From assembly GCA_964444665.1 (NCBI GenBank), contig CAYUIE010000004.1:124001-188000 (forward strand): DNA of 64,000 nt, written 5' to 3'. Positions 35,368 through 44,435 of the stretch are shown here, in pieces. Below the pieces are notes generated by a model. The model saw only the letters and a list, made by a program, of their open reading frames with translations. It made no database searches and was not told the DNA's origin. How positions within the stretch are numbered: position 1 is the first letter of the stretch; each line of letters opens with the position of its first letter. The position numbers and the translations under genes were made by a program. Source of the stretch: CAYZTY01 sp964444665. Lineage in GTDB: Bacteria > Planctomycetota > Phycisphaerae > Sedimentisphaerales > CAYZTY01.

Positions 35368-37413
35368 ATGGGGCAGTTGCTGGAGAGAATAAATAGTCCG
35401 GCCGATGTGAAGAAACTGACAACGGCCGAGTTGGAGAAACTTACGGAGGAGATTCGCGAGTTTATCACCGCCGCTGTCAGCCGGACTGGCGGGCATCTGG
35501 CCAGCAATCTCGGAGTGGTTGAGCTGACGGTCGCGCTGCATTATGTCTTCGATTTCAAGAATGACAAGCTGCTCTGGGACGTGGGCCACCAGTGCTATAC
35601 GCACAAGATTCTCACCGGCCGAAAAGACCAGTTTAACAAGCTCCGCCGACGTGGCGGCGTAAGCGGCTTTCCCAATCCAACAGAAAGTCAATCTGACGCC
35701 TTTACCGTCGGGCATGCCGGTACAAGTATCGCAACGGCATTGGGTATGGCACTCGGGGCAGAAAATCAGAATGCGAAAGATAGAATCGTGGCTGTGGTGG
35801 GCGACGCCAGCATTGTCAACGGCCCGTCCTTTGAAGCGCTCAATAATCTCGGCCTGGTCAAAAGACAGCTGCTGGTGGTTCTGAATGATAATTCAATGGC
35901 GATAGACGTTACGCAGGGTTCACTGGCCAGATTTCTTTCCAAGGTCAGGCTAAGCCAGACATACGAGGATATGCGAAAGACCGCCAATAACATCCTCGAA
36001 CATCTGCCTTTGGTTGGCAAAACCATGGAAGAGGCGATAGAGAAGCTCAAAAAGAGCATTCGAATGGCTATCTCACCGAGTCAGTTATTTGAGAGTCTGA
36101 ACATCCCGTACTTCGGGCCTGTCAACGGGCACGACATAAGCTCGCTGATAGACTTGTTTAAGGGGCTGGCCAAACTCAATCATCCGGCTATTTTGCACAT
36201 CTATACAAACAAAGGTGAAGGCTTCAGGCCCGCCGATGCCGACCCCCGTCGGTTCCACTCAACGGGTCCTTTTGACCTCAATGGTGACGCTGTTGAAATC
36301 AATCATACCGGCCGAAGCTTTACTGATGCGTTCGGCGATGCGCTGGTCGATTTGGCGGCAAAGAACGAGCGGATAATCGCAATCACCGCCGCGATGCCGG
36401 ACGGAACAGGCCTTGTTAAGTTCCGGGAACAATTTCCCGACAGGTATTACGATGTCGGGATTGCCGAGAGCGCTGCGGTTGATATAGCGGCAGGCCTGGC
36501 GAAGACCGGGGCCAAACCCGTAGTTTGCATATATTCGACTTTTCTGCAAAGGGGCTTCGACCAGATTTTTCAGGAAGTAACTTTGCAGAATCTACCTGTT
36601 ATTTTCTGCCTCGACCGGGCCGGCTTTGTCGGCAGCGACGGGCCAACGCATCACGGCCTGACAGACATCGGCTTTTTGCGGATGCTGCCGAATATGGTCC
36701 TTATAGGACCAAGTGATGAAGTCGAGCTTAGAGCGGCACTGGAATTTGCATTGAGAATTGAGCGGCCTGTGGCCATCAGGTACCCCAAAGACCTTATCCC
36801 TAAAGCAGTTCCCGGAAGCTCGCGGTGCACGCAGCCTTTCGAATTAGGCAAATCTGTGCCGGTACGAGTTAAAAGCGACTCGCAAGTAGTATTAGTAGCG
36901 TACGGAATCATATTAAAAGAGGCACTAAAAGCGGCAGAAAACCTCGCCAGAGGGGGAATATCTGTCGATGTTATAAATGCAAGGTTCGCAAAGCCTATTG
37001 ACGAGGGAATTATACATTTGGTAGCAAAGGGCAAAACTATAATAACCATTGAAGACCATTCTGTGGCCTGCGGATTCGGCTCGGCGGTACTTGAGACCGC
37101 CAGTAAAACGGCTCTTGCAAAAAGAACCGAACTACTTAGCCCCGATGAAAAATCCGGGGACTCCGGGGCAACAGGACGGATATTGGTTCTGGGTGGGCCG
37201 GATAGTTTTCTCGATGCCGATTCGCGCAGCAGTCAGCTTGCTCAGGTCGGGTTAACCGCTGAGAAGATTGCCGAAACAGTCAGGAAACTACTCGGCCTGT
37301 CAGGGAATACGGCCAACACGCCAGGCAGCGGCGGCGAACGGCAAATCAAGTGTATTGAAAATGCAAAACAACTTAAAAAAACTACCTCAACTGATAATCT
37401 TCGGAGATGCTAA
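35368..37413 (+). CDS. dxs: 1-deoxy-D-xylulose-5-phosphate synthase
   Basis: A 681-residue thiamine-diphosphate enzyme that opens the MEP isoprenoid pathway. Motifs include WDVGHQCYTHKILTGR (about 71-86), GHAGTSIATALG (about 112-123), and the cofactor segment VVGDASIVNGPSFEALNN with NDN later. The family usually has GDGA here, so the second Gly of the GDG motif is Ala. The transketolase pyrimidine domain has DVGIAESAAVDIAAGLA, and the C-terminal domain is present. Its 3' end overlaps nadK by 53 bp. Confidence 0.93.
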   Translation: MGQLLERINSPADVKKLTTAELEKLTEEIREFITAAVSRTGGHLASNLGVVELTVALHYVFDFKNDKLLWDVGHQCYTHKILTGRKDQFNKLRRRGGVSGFPNPTESQSDAFTVGHAGTSIATALGMALGAENQNAKDRIVAVVGDASIVNGPSFEALNNLGLVKRQLLVVLNDNSMAIDVTQGSLARFLSKVRLSQTYEDMRKTANNILEHLPLVGKTMEEAIEKLKKSIRMAISPSQLFESLNIPYFGPVNGHDISSLIDLFKGLAKLNHPAILHIYTNKGEGFRPADADPRRFHSTGPFDLNGDAVEINHTGRSFTDAFGDALVDLAAKNERIIAITAAMPDGTGLVKFREQFPDRYYDVGIAESAAVDIAAGLAKTGAKPVVCIYSTFLQRGFDQIFQEVTLQNLPVIFCLDRAGFVGSDGPTHHGLTDIGFLRMLPNMVLIGPSDEVELRAALEFALRIERPVAIRYPKDLIPKAVPGSSRCTQPFELGKSVPVRVKSDSQVVLVAYGIILKEALKAAENLARGGISVDVINARFAKPIDEGIIHLVAKGKTIITIEDHSVACGFGSAVLETASKTALAKRTELLSPDEKSGDSGATGRILVLGGPDSFLDADSRSSQLAQVGLTAEKIAETVRKLLGLSGNTANTPGSGGERQIKCIENAKQLKKTTSTDNLRRC

Positions 37414-38239
37414 AAGACCCTACGTTACAGAAGCTGTTGAAGAGTTTACGGGCTTCGCGCAGGGAAAGGCCGAGATACTGGCAAATTGTCTGCGGGGAGA
37501 TTGTGCCGAAGATGTCCTGAGCCGGGTGGATTTCGCCGTGGTCTTCGGAGGAGACGGGACAATTTTAGCGGCAGCAAGGAACCTTAGCGAAACAAAAGTA
37601 CCGGTTATCGGTGTCAATGTGGGTAAACTCGGCTTTCTGGCGGAATTCAGTGTCGGGGAACTAAAGGAGCTTTTCGAACGTATAATTACCGACAGCTCTC
37701 TTATTGATAAAAGGATGATATTACGCTGCTGTGTCGCCGATACCAAGGAAGAAAAATTCTGCTCGACTGCAATAAATGACGTAATAATAACTGCAGGGGC
37801 TCCGTTTCACCTGGTGGAGTTGAAAATGACCGTCAGAGGACAGGCTTTAGCCAGTTGCCTTAGCGATGGGCTCATCATATCTACGCCGACCGGCTCGACG
37901 GCTTACAACCTCTCGGCCGGCGGACCTATTCTCTCGGCGAATCTCGCGGCGATGGTTATTACGCCGTTGTGCCCGCACTCACTTAGCTTCAGGCCGATTG
38001 TCATTGGTGCCGAGAGCGAGCTTGAGGTCGAACTTCTCCAGGTCAACAAAGGTACAAGTCTTGTGCTGGACGGCCAGGTGCAATGCGAGTTGCAGCCCGG
38101 AGAGATAGTTAAGGTCAGCAAACACAAAGGCGTTTTTTTGGTAGTAAATAATCCTCTGCGAACTCAGTGGGACGCGCTGGCAGGTAAGTTAAGCTGGGCG
38201 GAAAAACCCAAATATAACACGCAGGAGGCACGAAAATGA
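37361..38239 (+). CDS. nadK: NAD kinase
   Basis: A 292-residue kinase that makes NADP. It has the GGDGT motif (FGGDGTILAAARN, about residues 60-72), NVGKLGFLAEF, the substrate Asn-Asp in AINDVII, and the glycine-rich STPTGSTAYNLSAGGPI. The frame is open from 37268, but the ATG at 37361 fits the family N-terminus (PQLIIFGD). This start lies inside dxs, giving a 53-bp overlap. The stop overlaps the next start as ATGA, so translation is probably coupled. Confidence 0.93.
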   Translation: MQNNLKKLPQLIIFGDAKRPYVTEAVEEFTGFAQGKAEILANCLRGDCAEDVLSRVDFAVVFGGDGTILAAARNLSETKVPVIGVNVGKLGFLAEFSVGELKELFERIITDSSLIDKRMILRCCVADTKEEKFCSTAINDVIITAGAPFHLVELKMTVRGQALASCLSDGLIISTPTGSTAYNLSAGGPILSANLAAMVITPLCPHSLSFRPIVIGAESELEVELLQVNKGTSLVLDGQVQCELQPGEIVKVSKHKGVFLVVNNPLRTQWDALAGKLSWAEKPKYNTQEARK

Positions 38240-39855
38240 AAACCAGATTTTTCACGATTGTTGTTTACGGTTTAACAATAGTTTTACCAGCCTTTACAGC
38301 ACAGCAGACCCGCGGAATAGACAACCCTGCCGAGATAACTACAGTCCCGCAAAGCTCTTTGAGAAACGGAACGATTCGCAATCCGACAAGTGACTACTAC
38401 GGTAATCAACTAGGTGGCAACCTTATTGTTACCGGCAATGTCGAGGGTGGGGCGCATTTCAGAGGTCTCGTACCCTACCGCTCGACATGGGAGTTTACCG
38501 GATCGCTTGGCTCGTCCACACTTGACTCATTTCTCCGAGACTCGGCACGTACCTATTATCCAGACCTGCCTACCGGAGTATTAAGGCCTTACTATCTGCC
38601 ATCACAAACAGTAACAACACTCGGGCAGCCCGGCCAATCGAGTCTGCAGCTATTTTATGATGAGTTAGAGCAGCAAACCAGACAGATCTTTAAGGCTAAC
38701 ATCCAATCTACCGTGGAGAATGAGCCGCAGATAACCCCGCTGAAAATGTATAGCAAGGATAGACCGATGTCAATGAGACTGGAAGAACTGATAGATATCA
38801 TTTCGGTCCCAACAGCAATGCCTCAGGATATCGCCGAGGCGGAAACGAGCACAGTTGAGAATAAAATATCGGAGCTTGCCAGCCGACTGCAACAGGAAAT
38901 TAATGGAACGAGCGAACTTCAGACAAATCTGCAGGATGAGTCCGTCCAGCCGGACATACGGGATGATTCTTTGAAGCCACCATCCCTATTACTACAGGAT
39001 GACAAAACCCAACAACCTGAGGAGCCAGCCGAAAAAACCGAGCCCGGCGAAAAAGTACAGGACGAACCAAAGAAACCTGCGGACGTTTACACAGAGATTG
39101 AGCAGCAGATCGAACAGGAGATGCAGAAACGCCTTGAGCAGCTTAAGCCCAAAGCCGATGAAGCCGAGACAGAGCAACAACAACTACTGCCCTATTCTAT
39201 AACCGATAGTACCTCAAAAAGCGAACGCAAGCGGAAACTTATTTATGAATTTTTCCTGAAGGAAAAGTCGGTTCAGCCACAGGATACTTCCTGGCAAAAT
39301 GTAATCGCAAAGAAGCTGTTCCTTAAGGAACGCGGCAAAGCAGGGGCAACGCCGGGGACTTATGCAAGCTTTGCAGCTCTGGCTGATGCCAAGTTTAATC
39401 AATATCTGCAGGCCGCCGCTGAATATATGAAGCAGGGCGAATACTATCGAGCGGCGGATGCCTGGACGCTGGCCTGTACTTACAAACCAGATGACCCCCT
39501 CGCCTATGCCGGCAAGGCGTATGCACTGTTCGCAGCAGGAGAGTATATGAGCAGCGCATACTACCTCTCGCGGGCAATCGAAATCTTTCCGGGCTATTTG
39601 CAGCTCCAGGTAAAGCTGGAGCCGGACATCATGGAAAAGGATGTATTGGAAAAGAGAATTGCCGACCTGGCTAAGTGGGCATCGTCAACCGGTGCCGGTG
39701 AGTTGTTCTTCCTGCTGGCATATGCTTACTATCGGTCAGACAAACTCGAACTTGCCGAGGAGGCAATAGAGATAACATTAGATAGAATGCCGGATTCGGC
39801 CGCGGTTATTACCCTGAAGAATGTTATTTTCAAGGCAATCGGCAGGTCACTATAG
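38236..39855 (+). CDS. Secreted or membrane-anchored TPR protein of unknown function
   Basis: The 539-residue product begins with a signal peptide (TRFFTIVVYGLTIVLPAFTA). It continues with an ordered segment (about 50-150, rich in aromatic residues and G), then a long E/Q/P-rich low-complexity region (about 200-330) with coiled-coil character. A C-terminal TPR-like domain (about 385-535, YYRAADAWTLACTYKPDDPL) follows. It overlaps nadK by 4 bp and precedes dinG by 11 bp. No catalytic motif is evident; an envelope scaffold role is possible. Confidence 0.7.
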   Translation: MKTRFFTIVVYGLTIVLPAFTAQQTRGIDNPAEITTVPQSSLRNGTIRNPTSDYYGNQLGGNLIVTGNVEGGAHFRGLVPYRSTWEFTGSLGSSTLDSFLRDSARTYYPDLPTGVLRPYYLPSQTVTTLGQPGQSSLQLFYDELEQQTRQIFKANIQSTVENEPQITPLKMYSKDRPMSMRLEELIDIISVPTAMPQDIAEAETSTVENKISELASRLQQEINGTSELQTNLQDESVQPDIRDDSLKPPSLLLQDDKTQQPEEPAEKTEPGEKVQDEPKKPADVYTEIEQQIEQEMQKRLEQLKPKADEAETEQQQLLPYSITDSTSKSERKRKLIYEFFLKEKSVQPQDTSWQNVIAKKLFLKERGKAGATPGTYASFAALADAKFNQYLQAAAEYMKQGEYYRAADAWTLACTYKPDDPLAYAGKAYALFAAGEYMSSAYYLSRAIEIFPGYLQLQVKLEPDIMEKDVLEKRIADLAKWASSTGAGELFFLLAYAYYRSDKLELAEEAIEITLDRMPDSAAVITLKNVIFKAIGRSL

Positions 39856-39866
39856 GCGCCCAGAAA

Positions 39867-41870
39867 TTGATTTCTTTTCCAGAGCAACAGCAGTTAAAAA
39901 TCAGCGAAATTTTCAGTGCTAATGGGCTTATCGGGCAATCACTTCCGGATTTTGAGCCGCGTCCGCAACAACTGCAGATGGCCGAAGCCGGTGAAAAGGC
40001 TTTCGATAACGCTCGGCACCTGGCAGTGGAAGCGGGCACAGGTGTAGGAAAAAGTTTCGCATATCTTGTCCCTGCGATGCGGCAGGTCACCCGAAAAAAA
40101 GGCAAGGTGCTGGTGAGCACCTTTACAATCACGCTGCAGGAGCAGCTAATCAACAAAGATATCCCGTTCCTTCACGAGATTTTTCCCGATGCTTTTACAG
40201 CGGTTCTGGCCAAGGGCAGAGGTAACTACCTTTGCCTGAGACGTCTGGCTTTTACAGGTAAAAGACAAAACAGACTGTTTGACGATTTCGGTTCAGGACT
40301 GGCGATGATTAATCAGTGGGCCAGGCAAACTCGGGACGGCTCGTTGAGCGATTTACCGTTTGTTCCCTCAATGTATCTATGGGATATGGTCAAAAGCGAA
40401 CACGGCAACTGCCGGCGACGAAAATGCTCACACTTCAAGGATTGTTTCTATTGGCGGGCACGACGGCGACTCGAAGCCGCCGATATTATTGTAGCAAACC
40501 ATGCACTTCTGTTTAGCGACCTTGTGCTGAAGGAAGAAACGCTCGGTGTGCTGCCTGATTACCGCTATGTCATTATCGATGAGGCCCATAACATTGAGCA
40601 GGTGGCCGAGGAGCATTTCGGAATCAATATCAGCAACTACGCGGTTACTTTTCTGCTTAACGGACTTTTTAACCCCAGAACACAGAAAGGGATTCTGGCC
40701 TTTATTAACGCTGAAAAAGAAGTCCATTTTGTCAGGCAATGTGGTCAGGCGGCAAATTTTTTTTTTAAAAGCGTACTCGATTGGTACGAACAATCAAAGC
40801 AAGAGACTAATGGGCGGTGCTGGGCGAACTTTGTTGATGACAACCTGACTGGGCCGCTACAGCAGCTTCGGCTGGCGCTGTCCCGACTGGCAAAGACCGC
40901 GAAGGACGAAGACGAAAAGTTTGAACTGACAAGGTATGTTGAACGATGCTCGGAACTGGCCAAATCCATTCAAAGCTTTCTTCGGCAGCCAGACCGTCAG
41001 AGTGTCTACTGGGTCGAGACCAAAGAGACGGGCAGAGTTAACGTCTCTCTGCGAAGCGCTGCGATTAACGTCGGGCCGGACGTAGCAAGATGTCTGTTTG
41101 AGAAGTTCGAATCGGTTCTGTTAACAAGTGCTACTTTAAGCACGGACGGCAAAGGTGAAAAGGAAGGCTTCGATTTTTTTGCGGCCCGGATTGGACTGCA
41201 AAATTTCGAGGCATTGAAGCTCGGCTCGCCCTTCGATTACGAAAAACAGGTTACAATGTATATTGAGCCGGACCTGCCCGACCCAAATGACCAGAGTTAC
41301 ACTAACGCTGCAGCCCAGACAATGAAAAAATATCTCCGAATGACAAAAGGCAGAGCCTTTGTACTTTTCACCAGTTACTCGATGCTCGAGAAGATTGCCG
41401 AGCAGCTCAGAGACTGGCTGCAGGAAAATGATTTCTCACTTTTTCAGCAGGGAGCCGGTGTCGATAGAACAACCTTGCTTACCGGTTTTAAGAATGAAAC
41501 AAACAGTGTTCTTTTCGGCACCGACAGCTTCTGGCAGGGAATCGACGTCCCGGGTGAGGCACTTTCAAACGTGATAATTTGTCGACTGCCGTTTGCCGTC
41601 CCCAATCATCCGCTGCTTCAGGGCCGAATAGAACAAATCAGGCAGGAGGGCGAAAATCCTTTTTATAAATATCAACTGCCGTGGGCAATTATCAAATTCA
41701 AGCAGGGCTTCGGAAGACTGGTACGCAGCAAAAATGACAAAGGCATTGTCGTCGTACTGGACAGCAGAATAGTTCGTAAAAGCTACGGCAAACAATTTCT
41801 GGCAGCAATACCAAAATGCAAAGTTGTTGTAACAGGACACGAAAGTGAAGCGGATACTGTGTATTATTGA
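39867..41870 (+). CDS. dinG: DinG/XPD-family ATP-dependent DNA helicase
   Basis: A 667-residue superfamily 2 helicase. It has a Q-motif-like FEPRPQQLQM (about 31-40), Walker A GTGVGKSFAYL (about 55-65), DEAH box DEAHNIEQ (about 235) and the C-terminal QGIDVPGEALSN and GRLVRSKND motifs. Four cysteines between Walker A and DEAH (CLRR, NCRRRKC, KDCFYW) are placed like the 4Fe-4S ligands of DinG and XPD. The start is a TTG at 39867, because the next ATG would remove the Q motif. Such helicases unwind forked or G-quadruplex DNA. Confidence 0.9.
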   Translation: MISFPEQQQLKISEIFSANGLIGQSLPDFEPRPQQLQMAEAGEKAFDNARHLAVEAGTGVGKSFAYLVPAMRQVTRKKGKVLVSTFTITLQEQLINKDIPFLHEIFPDAFTAVLAKGRGNYLCLRRLAFTGKRQNRLFDDFGSGLAMINQWARQTRDGSLSDLPFVPSMYLWDMVKSEHGNCRRRKCSHFKDCFYWRARRRLEAADIIVANHALLFSDLVLKEETLGVLPDYRYVIIDEAHNIEQVAEEHFGINISNYAVTFLLNGLFNPRTQKGILAFINAEKEVHFVRQCGQAANFFFKSVLDWYEQSKQETNGRCWANFVDDNLTGPLQQLRLALSRLAKTAKDEDEKFELTRYVERCSELAKSIQSFLRQPDRQSVYWVETKETGRVNVSLRSAAINVGPDVARCLFEKFESVLLTSATLSTDGKGEKEGFDFFAARIGLQNFEALKLGSPFDYEKQVTMYIEPDLPDPNDQSYTNAAAQTMKKYLRMTKGRAFVLFTSYSMLEKIAEQLRDWLQENDFSLFQQGAGVDRTTLLTGFKNETNSVLFGTDSFWQGIDVPGEALSNVIICRLPFAVPNHPLLQGRIEQIRQEGENPFYKYQLPWAIIKFKQGFGRLVRSKNDKGIVVVLDSRIVRKSYGKQFLAAIPKCKVVVTGHESEADTVYY

Positions 41871-41944
41871 AGTTTTGCTGCCGTTCACTTCAGCCATTTA
41901 AACGCTTTACAGCAGCCGGGTTTGATATATACTTAAATTCCATT

Positions 41945-43798
41945 ATGGGAAAAGACCCGGAAAATTCAGCCTCGCCTCGCCTCGGCGAGGCCGGGCCGAC
42001 AAGCGGGTCGGTCGGCATTGTGGAAACAAAGACGCTGCGGTTGATTGAGGCGGATAAGCCCCTGGAACTGCAGTGTGGCAAGAGCCTGGGGCCCATTGAT
42101 GTCGCCTATGAGAGCTATGGAGAGCTAAACGCGGCCCGGGATAACGTGATATATATTTGCCACGCCCTGAGCGGCAATGCACACGTTGCCGGCTACAACA
42201 GACCCGACGATAAAAAGCCGGGCTGGTGGGATGCAATGGTCGGCCCGGGCAAGGGCATAGATACAAATAAATACTTCGTTATATGCTCGAACATCCTGGG
42301 CGGCTGCAGCGGGACGACAGGCCCTTCAAGCATCAACCCGGTTACAGGCAGAGCATACGGGCTTGATTTCCCGATTATCACAATCGCTGATATGGTAAAG
42401 GTTCAAAAGCTGTTGTTAGACAGGCTCGAGATAAAACAGGTCCTGGCGGTAATCGGCGGCTCTATGGGTGGAATGCAGGCGCTTCAGTGGGCTATCGGCT
42501 ATCCGGATTTTGTCAAGTCGGCGATAGTGGCGGCCTCAACAACTCGCCTCGGGGCCCAGTCAATCGCCTTCGACGCGGTTGGAAGAAATGCAATACTGGC
42601 CGATAAGAATTATGCCGACGGGCAGTACCACAAGCAACCTGGACCCGACGCAGGACTGGGCATCGCACGGATGATTGGGCACATAACGTATCTGTCCGAG
42701 GAAACGATGCACAGAAAGTTCGGACGCGAGCTTAGAAAGACCGAAGAATACAGATATGATTTCAAATCCGAATTCGCAGTAGAGACATACCTCGACCATC
42801 AGGGCCAAGTATTCGTGGAAAGGTTCGACGCCAACAGCTACCTGTATATAACCAAGGCGATGGATTACTTCGACCTTACCAGAGACTATGGTTCCCTACA
42901 GAGTGCCTTCGCTAAAACAAGGACGCGTTTTTTGATAGTCAGTTTCACCAGTGACTGGCTTTTCACACCCGCACAATCCGAAGATATGGTCGATGCCCTC
43001 GTAGCCGATGGAAAAGATATCAGTTATTGCAATATTGATACACCCTACGGACACGATGCGTTTTTACTGGAGCCCGAGGTGCTCGGAAAACTGCTGTCGG
43101 GCTTTCTCGACAGAACTCACGAAAAAATAAGCGGTAAACCAGCAACTGATATCAGAAAAAAAACAGGCGAATCAACCGGAGATAAGCTAACTGATGTGCA
43201 TGGAATTCGTGTGCGAGTGGATTACGAAATCATCGAATCACTGATTAAGCCAAACAGCCGAGTGCTTGATATCGGCTGTGGGGACGGCGAGCTCCTCACC
43301 AGGCTCAGTTACGATAAAAATATCAAAGGGAAGGGTATTGAACTGGCAGAGGATTTGGTTGTCTCGTGCGTCGGCCGCGGCCTTTCCATAATTCAGCGAG
43401 ACATTGAACGGGGACTGGCCAATTATAACGACAAAAGTTTCGACTATGTCATACTCTCGCAAACCCTTCAGACCCTCAAGGACCTTAAACGTGTCTTTAC
43501 CGAAATGCTCAGAGTAGGCAAAAAGGTCATCGTCAGTTTTCCGAACTTCGCTCATTGGCGCTGCCGGCTGCAACTGCTCGGACTCGGCAAGGCACCGCAA
43601 ACTAAGCAACTGCCGTTTACCTGGTATGATTCGCCGAACATACACTTTTTGTCATTGAAGGATTTTGACAGGTTCTGCCGACAGTTAGGCGTAAAAATCG
43701 AAAAGAGAATTCCACTTGTTAAGGCCGGCCTTAGGCCGGTAAGATTTGCGTCGAATTTGTTTGCCGAACAGGTCGTGTATGTAACAAGCAAAGCTTAA
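41945..43798 (+). CDS. metXW: MetX-MetW fusion: homoserine O-acetyltransferase with MetW methyltransferase-like domain
   Basis: From ATG 41945 the product has about 617 residues. The first 395 form a MetX alpha/beta-hydrolase with the nucleophile elbow GGSMGGMQALQW, ICHALSGNAHVAG, the acid in TSDWLFTP and the His in PYGHDAFLLE. After a polar linker (about 395-415) comes a MetW domain with the SAM-type loop VLDIGCGDGELL and SFPNFAHWRCRLQLL. metX and metW are usually adjacent separate genes, and MetW is needed for MetX activity in some bacteria. The N-terminus carries about 20 residues encoded by a palindromic GC-rich DNA element. The frame is open further upstream (TTG 41867) but that part looks non-coding. 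Confidence 0.92.
   Translation: MGKDPENSASPRLGEAGPTSGSVGIVETKTLRLIEADKPLELQCGKSLGPIDVAYESYGELNAARDNVIYICHALSGNAHVAGYNRPDDKKPGWWDAMVGPGKGIDTNKYFVICSNILGGCSGTTGPSSINPVTGRAYGLDFPIITIADMVKVQKLLLDRLEIKQVLAVIGGSMGGMQALQWAIGYPDFVKSAIVAASTTRLGAQSIAFDAVGRNAILADKNYADGQYHKQPGPDAGLGIARMIGHITYLSEETMHRKFGRELRKTEEYRYDFKSEFAVETYLDHQGQVFVERFDANSYLYITKAMDYFDLTRDYGSLQSAFAKTRTRFLIVSFTSDWLFTPAQSEDMVDALVADGKDISYCNIDTPYGHDAFLLEPEVLGKLLSGFLDRTHEKISGKPATDIRKKTGESTGDKLTDVHGIRVRVDYEIIESLIKPNSRVLDIGCGDGELLTRLSYDKNIKGKGIELAEDLVVSCVGRGLSIIQRDIERGLANYNDKSFDYVILSQTLQTLKDLKRVFTEMLRVGKKVIVSFPNFAHWRCRLQLLGLGKAPQTKQLPFTWYDSPNIHFLSLKDFDRFCRQLGVKIEKRIPLVKAGLRPVRFASNLFAEQVVYVTSKA
41974..41991. repeat. GC-rich palindrome inside the metXW N-terminal coding region
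   Basis: GCCTCGCC-TC-GGCGAGGC forms a perfect 8-bp stem within codons 11-16 of metXW. The surrounding residues (SPRLGEAGPTSGS) are low complexity and precede the conserved MetX core. This resembles small palindromic elements inserted in frame. Confidence 0.5.
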
Positions 43799-43818
43799 AA
43801 CACCAACCTCAAATCAAA

Positions 43819-43847
43819 CTGGGACCATATTGTGCACATGGTCCCAG
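43819..43847. repeat. Perfect 10-bp inverted repeat between convergent genes
   Basis: CTGGGACCAT and ATGGTCCCAG are separated by 9 nt, 21 nt after the metXW stop and 82 bp before the end of the repeat-protein gene. There is no T run on either strand, so it is not a classical intrinsic terminator. It may still end transcription from both sides. Confidence 0.5.
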
Positions 43848-43928
43848 ACACAGGAAAAAGATGCGGTCAGTGTTCCTGCAATAAACTGCAAATGCCAACC
43901 AACTTCACTGCTTAACTTACACAGTCAG

Positions 43929-44354
43929 TTATAACAAGTATTTGCTAAAGCCATCGTACCTGATTTCGGGTTCGGGCATATTGGCGTCCTCGCTCAGGTA
44001 GATGAATTTACCATCGACGAACCCGATTTCAGGCTCGGGCACATTGGCATCCCCGCTCAGGTGAATGAATTTACCATCGACGAATCCGATTTCAGGCTCG
44101 GGTATATTGGCGTCCCCGCTCAGGTGAATGAATTTACCATCGACGAACCCGATTTCAGGCTCGGGCACATTGGCGTCAACGCTGAGGTAAATAAATTCAT
44201 CTTCGAAGAACTCGCTTTCAGGCTCGGGCTCATCGGGGACTTCGCTCAAACTACCCAAAGTAAACTCATTAGCCCAGACAATACGTTCTCCGACTATGTA
44301 TAAGCCAATCAGGAACAATCCGAGGACCATTAAGTACATAATTAATCTTTTCAT
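43929..44354 (-). CDS. Small exported protein built of 21-residue repeats
   Basis: From ATG 44354 (AGGAG 7-11 nt upstream) the product is 141 residues. A basic N-terminus and one hydrophobic helix (about 5-21) act as signal or anchor. From residue 43 there are four 21-residue repeats and a partial fifth, with the consensus PEPEIGFVDGKFIHLSGDAN plus one variable residue (V, I or M). The repeats alternate acidic turns and short beta-like segments, and the chain is strongly acidic. I know no family for it. It is the last gene after three PilX-type genes on the same strand and may be a surface partner of them. Confidence 0.7.
   Translation of the reverse strand: MKRLIMYLMVLGLFLIGLYIVGERIVWANEFTLGSLSEVPDEPEPESEFFEDEFIYLSVDANVPEPEIGFVDGKFIHLSGDANIPEPEIGFVDGKFIHLSGDANVPEPEIGFVDGKFIYLSEDANMPEPEIRYDGFSKYLL
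43932..44228. repeat. 63-bp tandem repeats within the small repeat-protein gene
   Basis: The DNA repeats with an exact 63-bp period. For example TTGGC recurs at 43981, 44044, 44107 and 44170. The central copies are nearly identical, while the copy nearest the N-terminus (44166-44228) has diverged. Copy number is likely to vary between strains. Confidence 0.85.
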
Positions 44355-44435
44355 TTTATTCTCCTTTCTTAAAAAGTCTGGCACTCTTAACTTCTTTCAA
44401 AGATAAAAGCCGAATCCACTCTATGCCTTACCGCA

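Noticed and set aside
43932..44228. Regular 63-bp repeats resembling a CRISPR array
   Set aside because: The unit is a continuous coding repeat with no unique spacers, and no cas genes are nearby.
44061..44303. Open frame on the plus strand opposite the repeat protein
   Set aside because: It stays open only because the 63-bp repeat is a multiple of three. It lacks a ribosome site and overlaps the better-supported gene with a signal segment.
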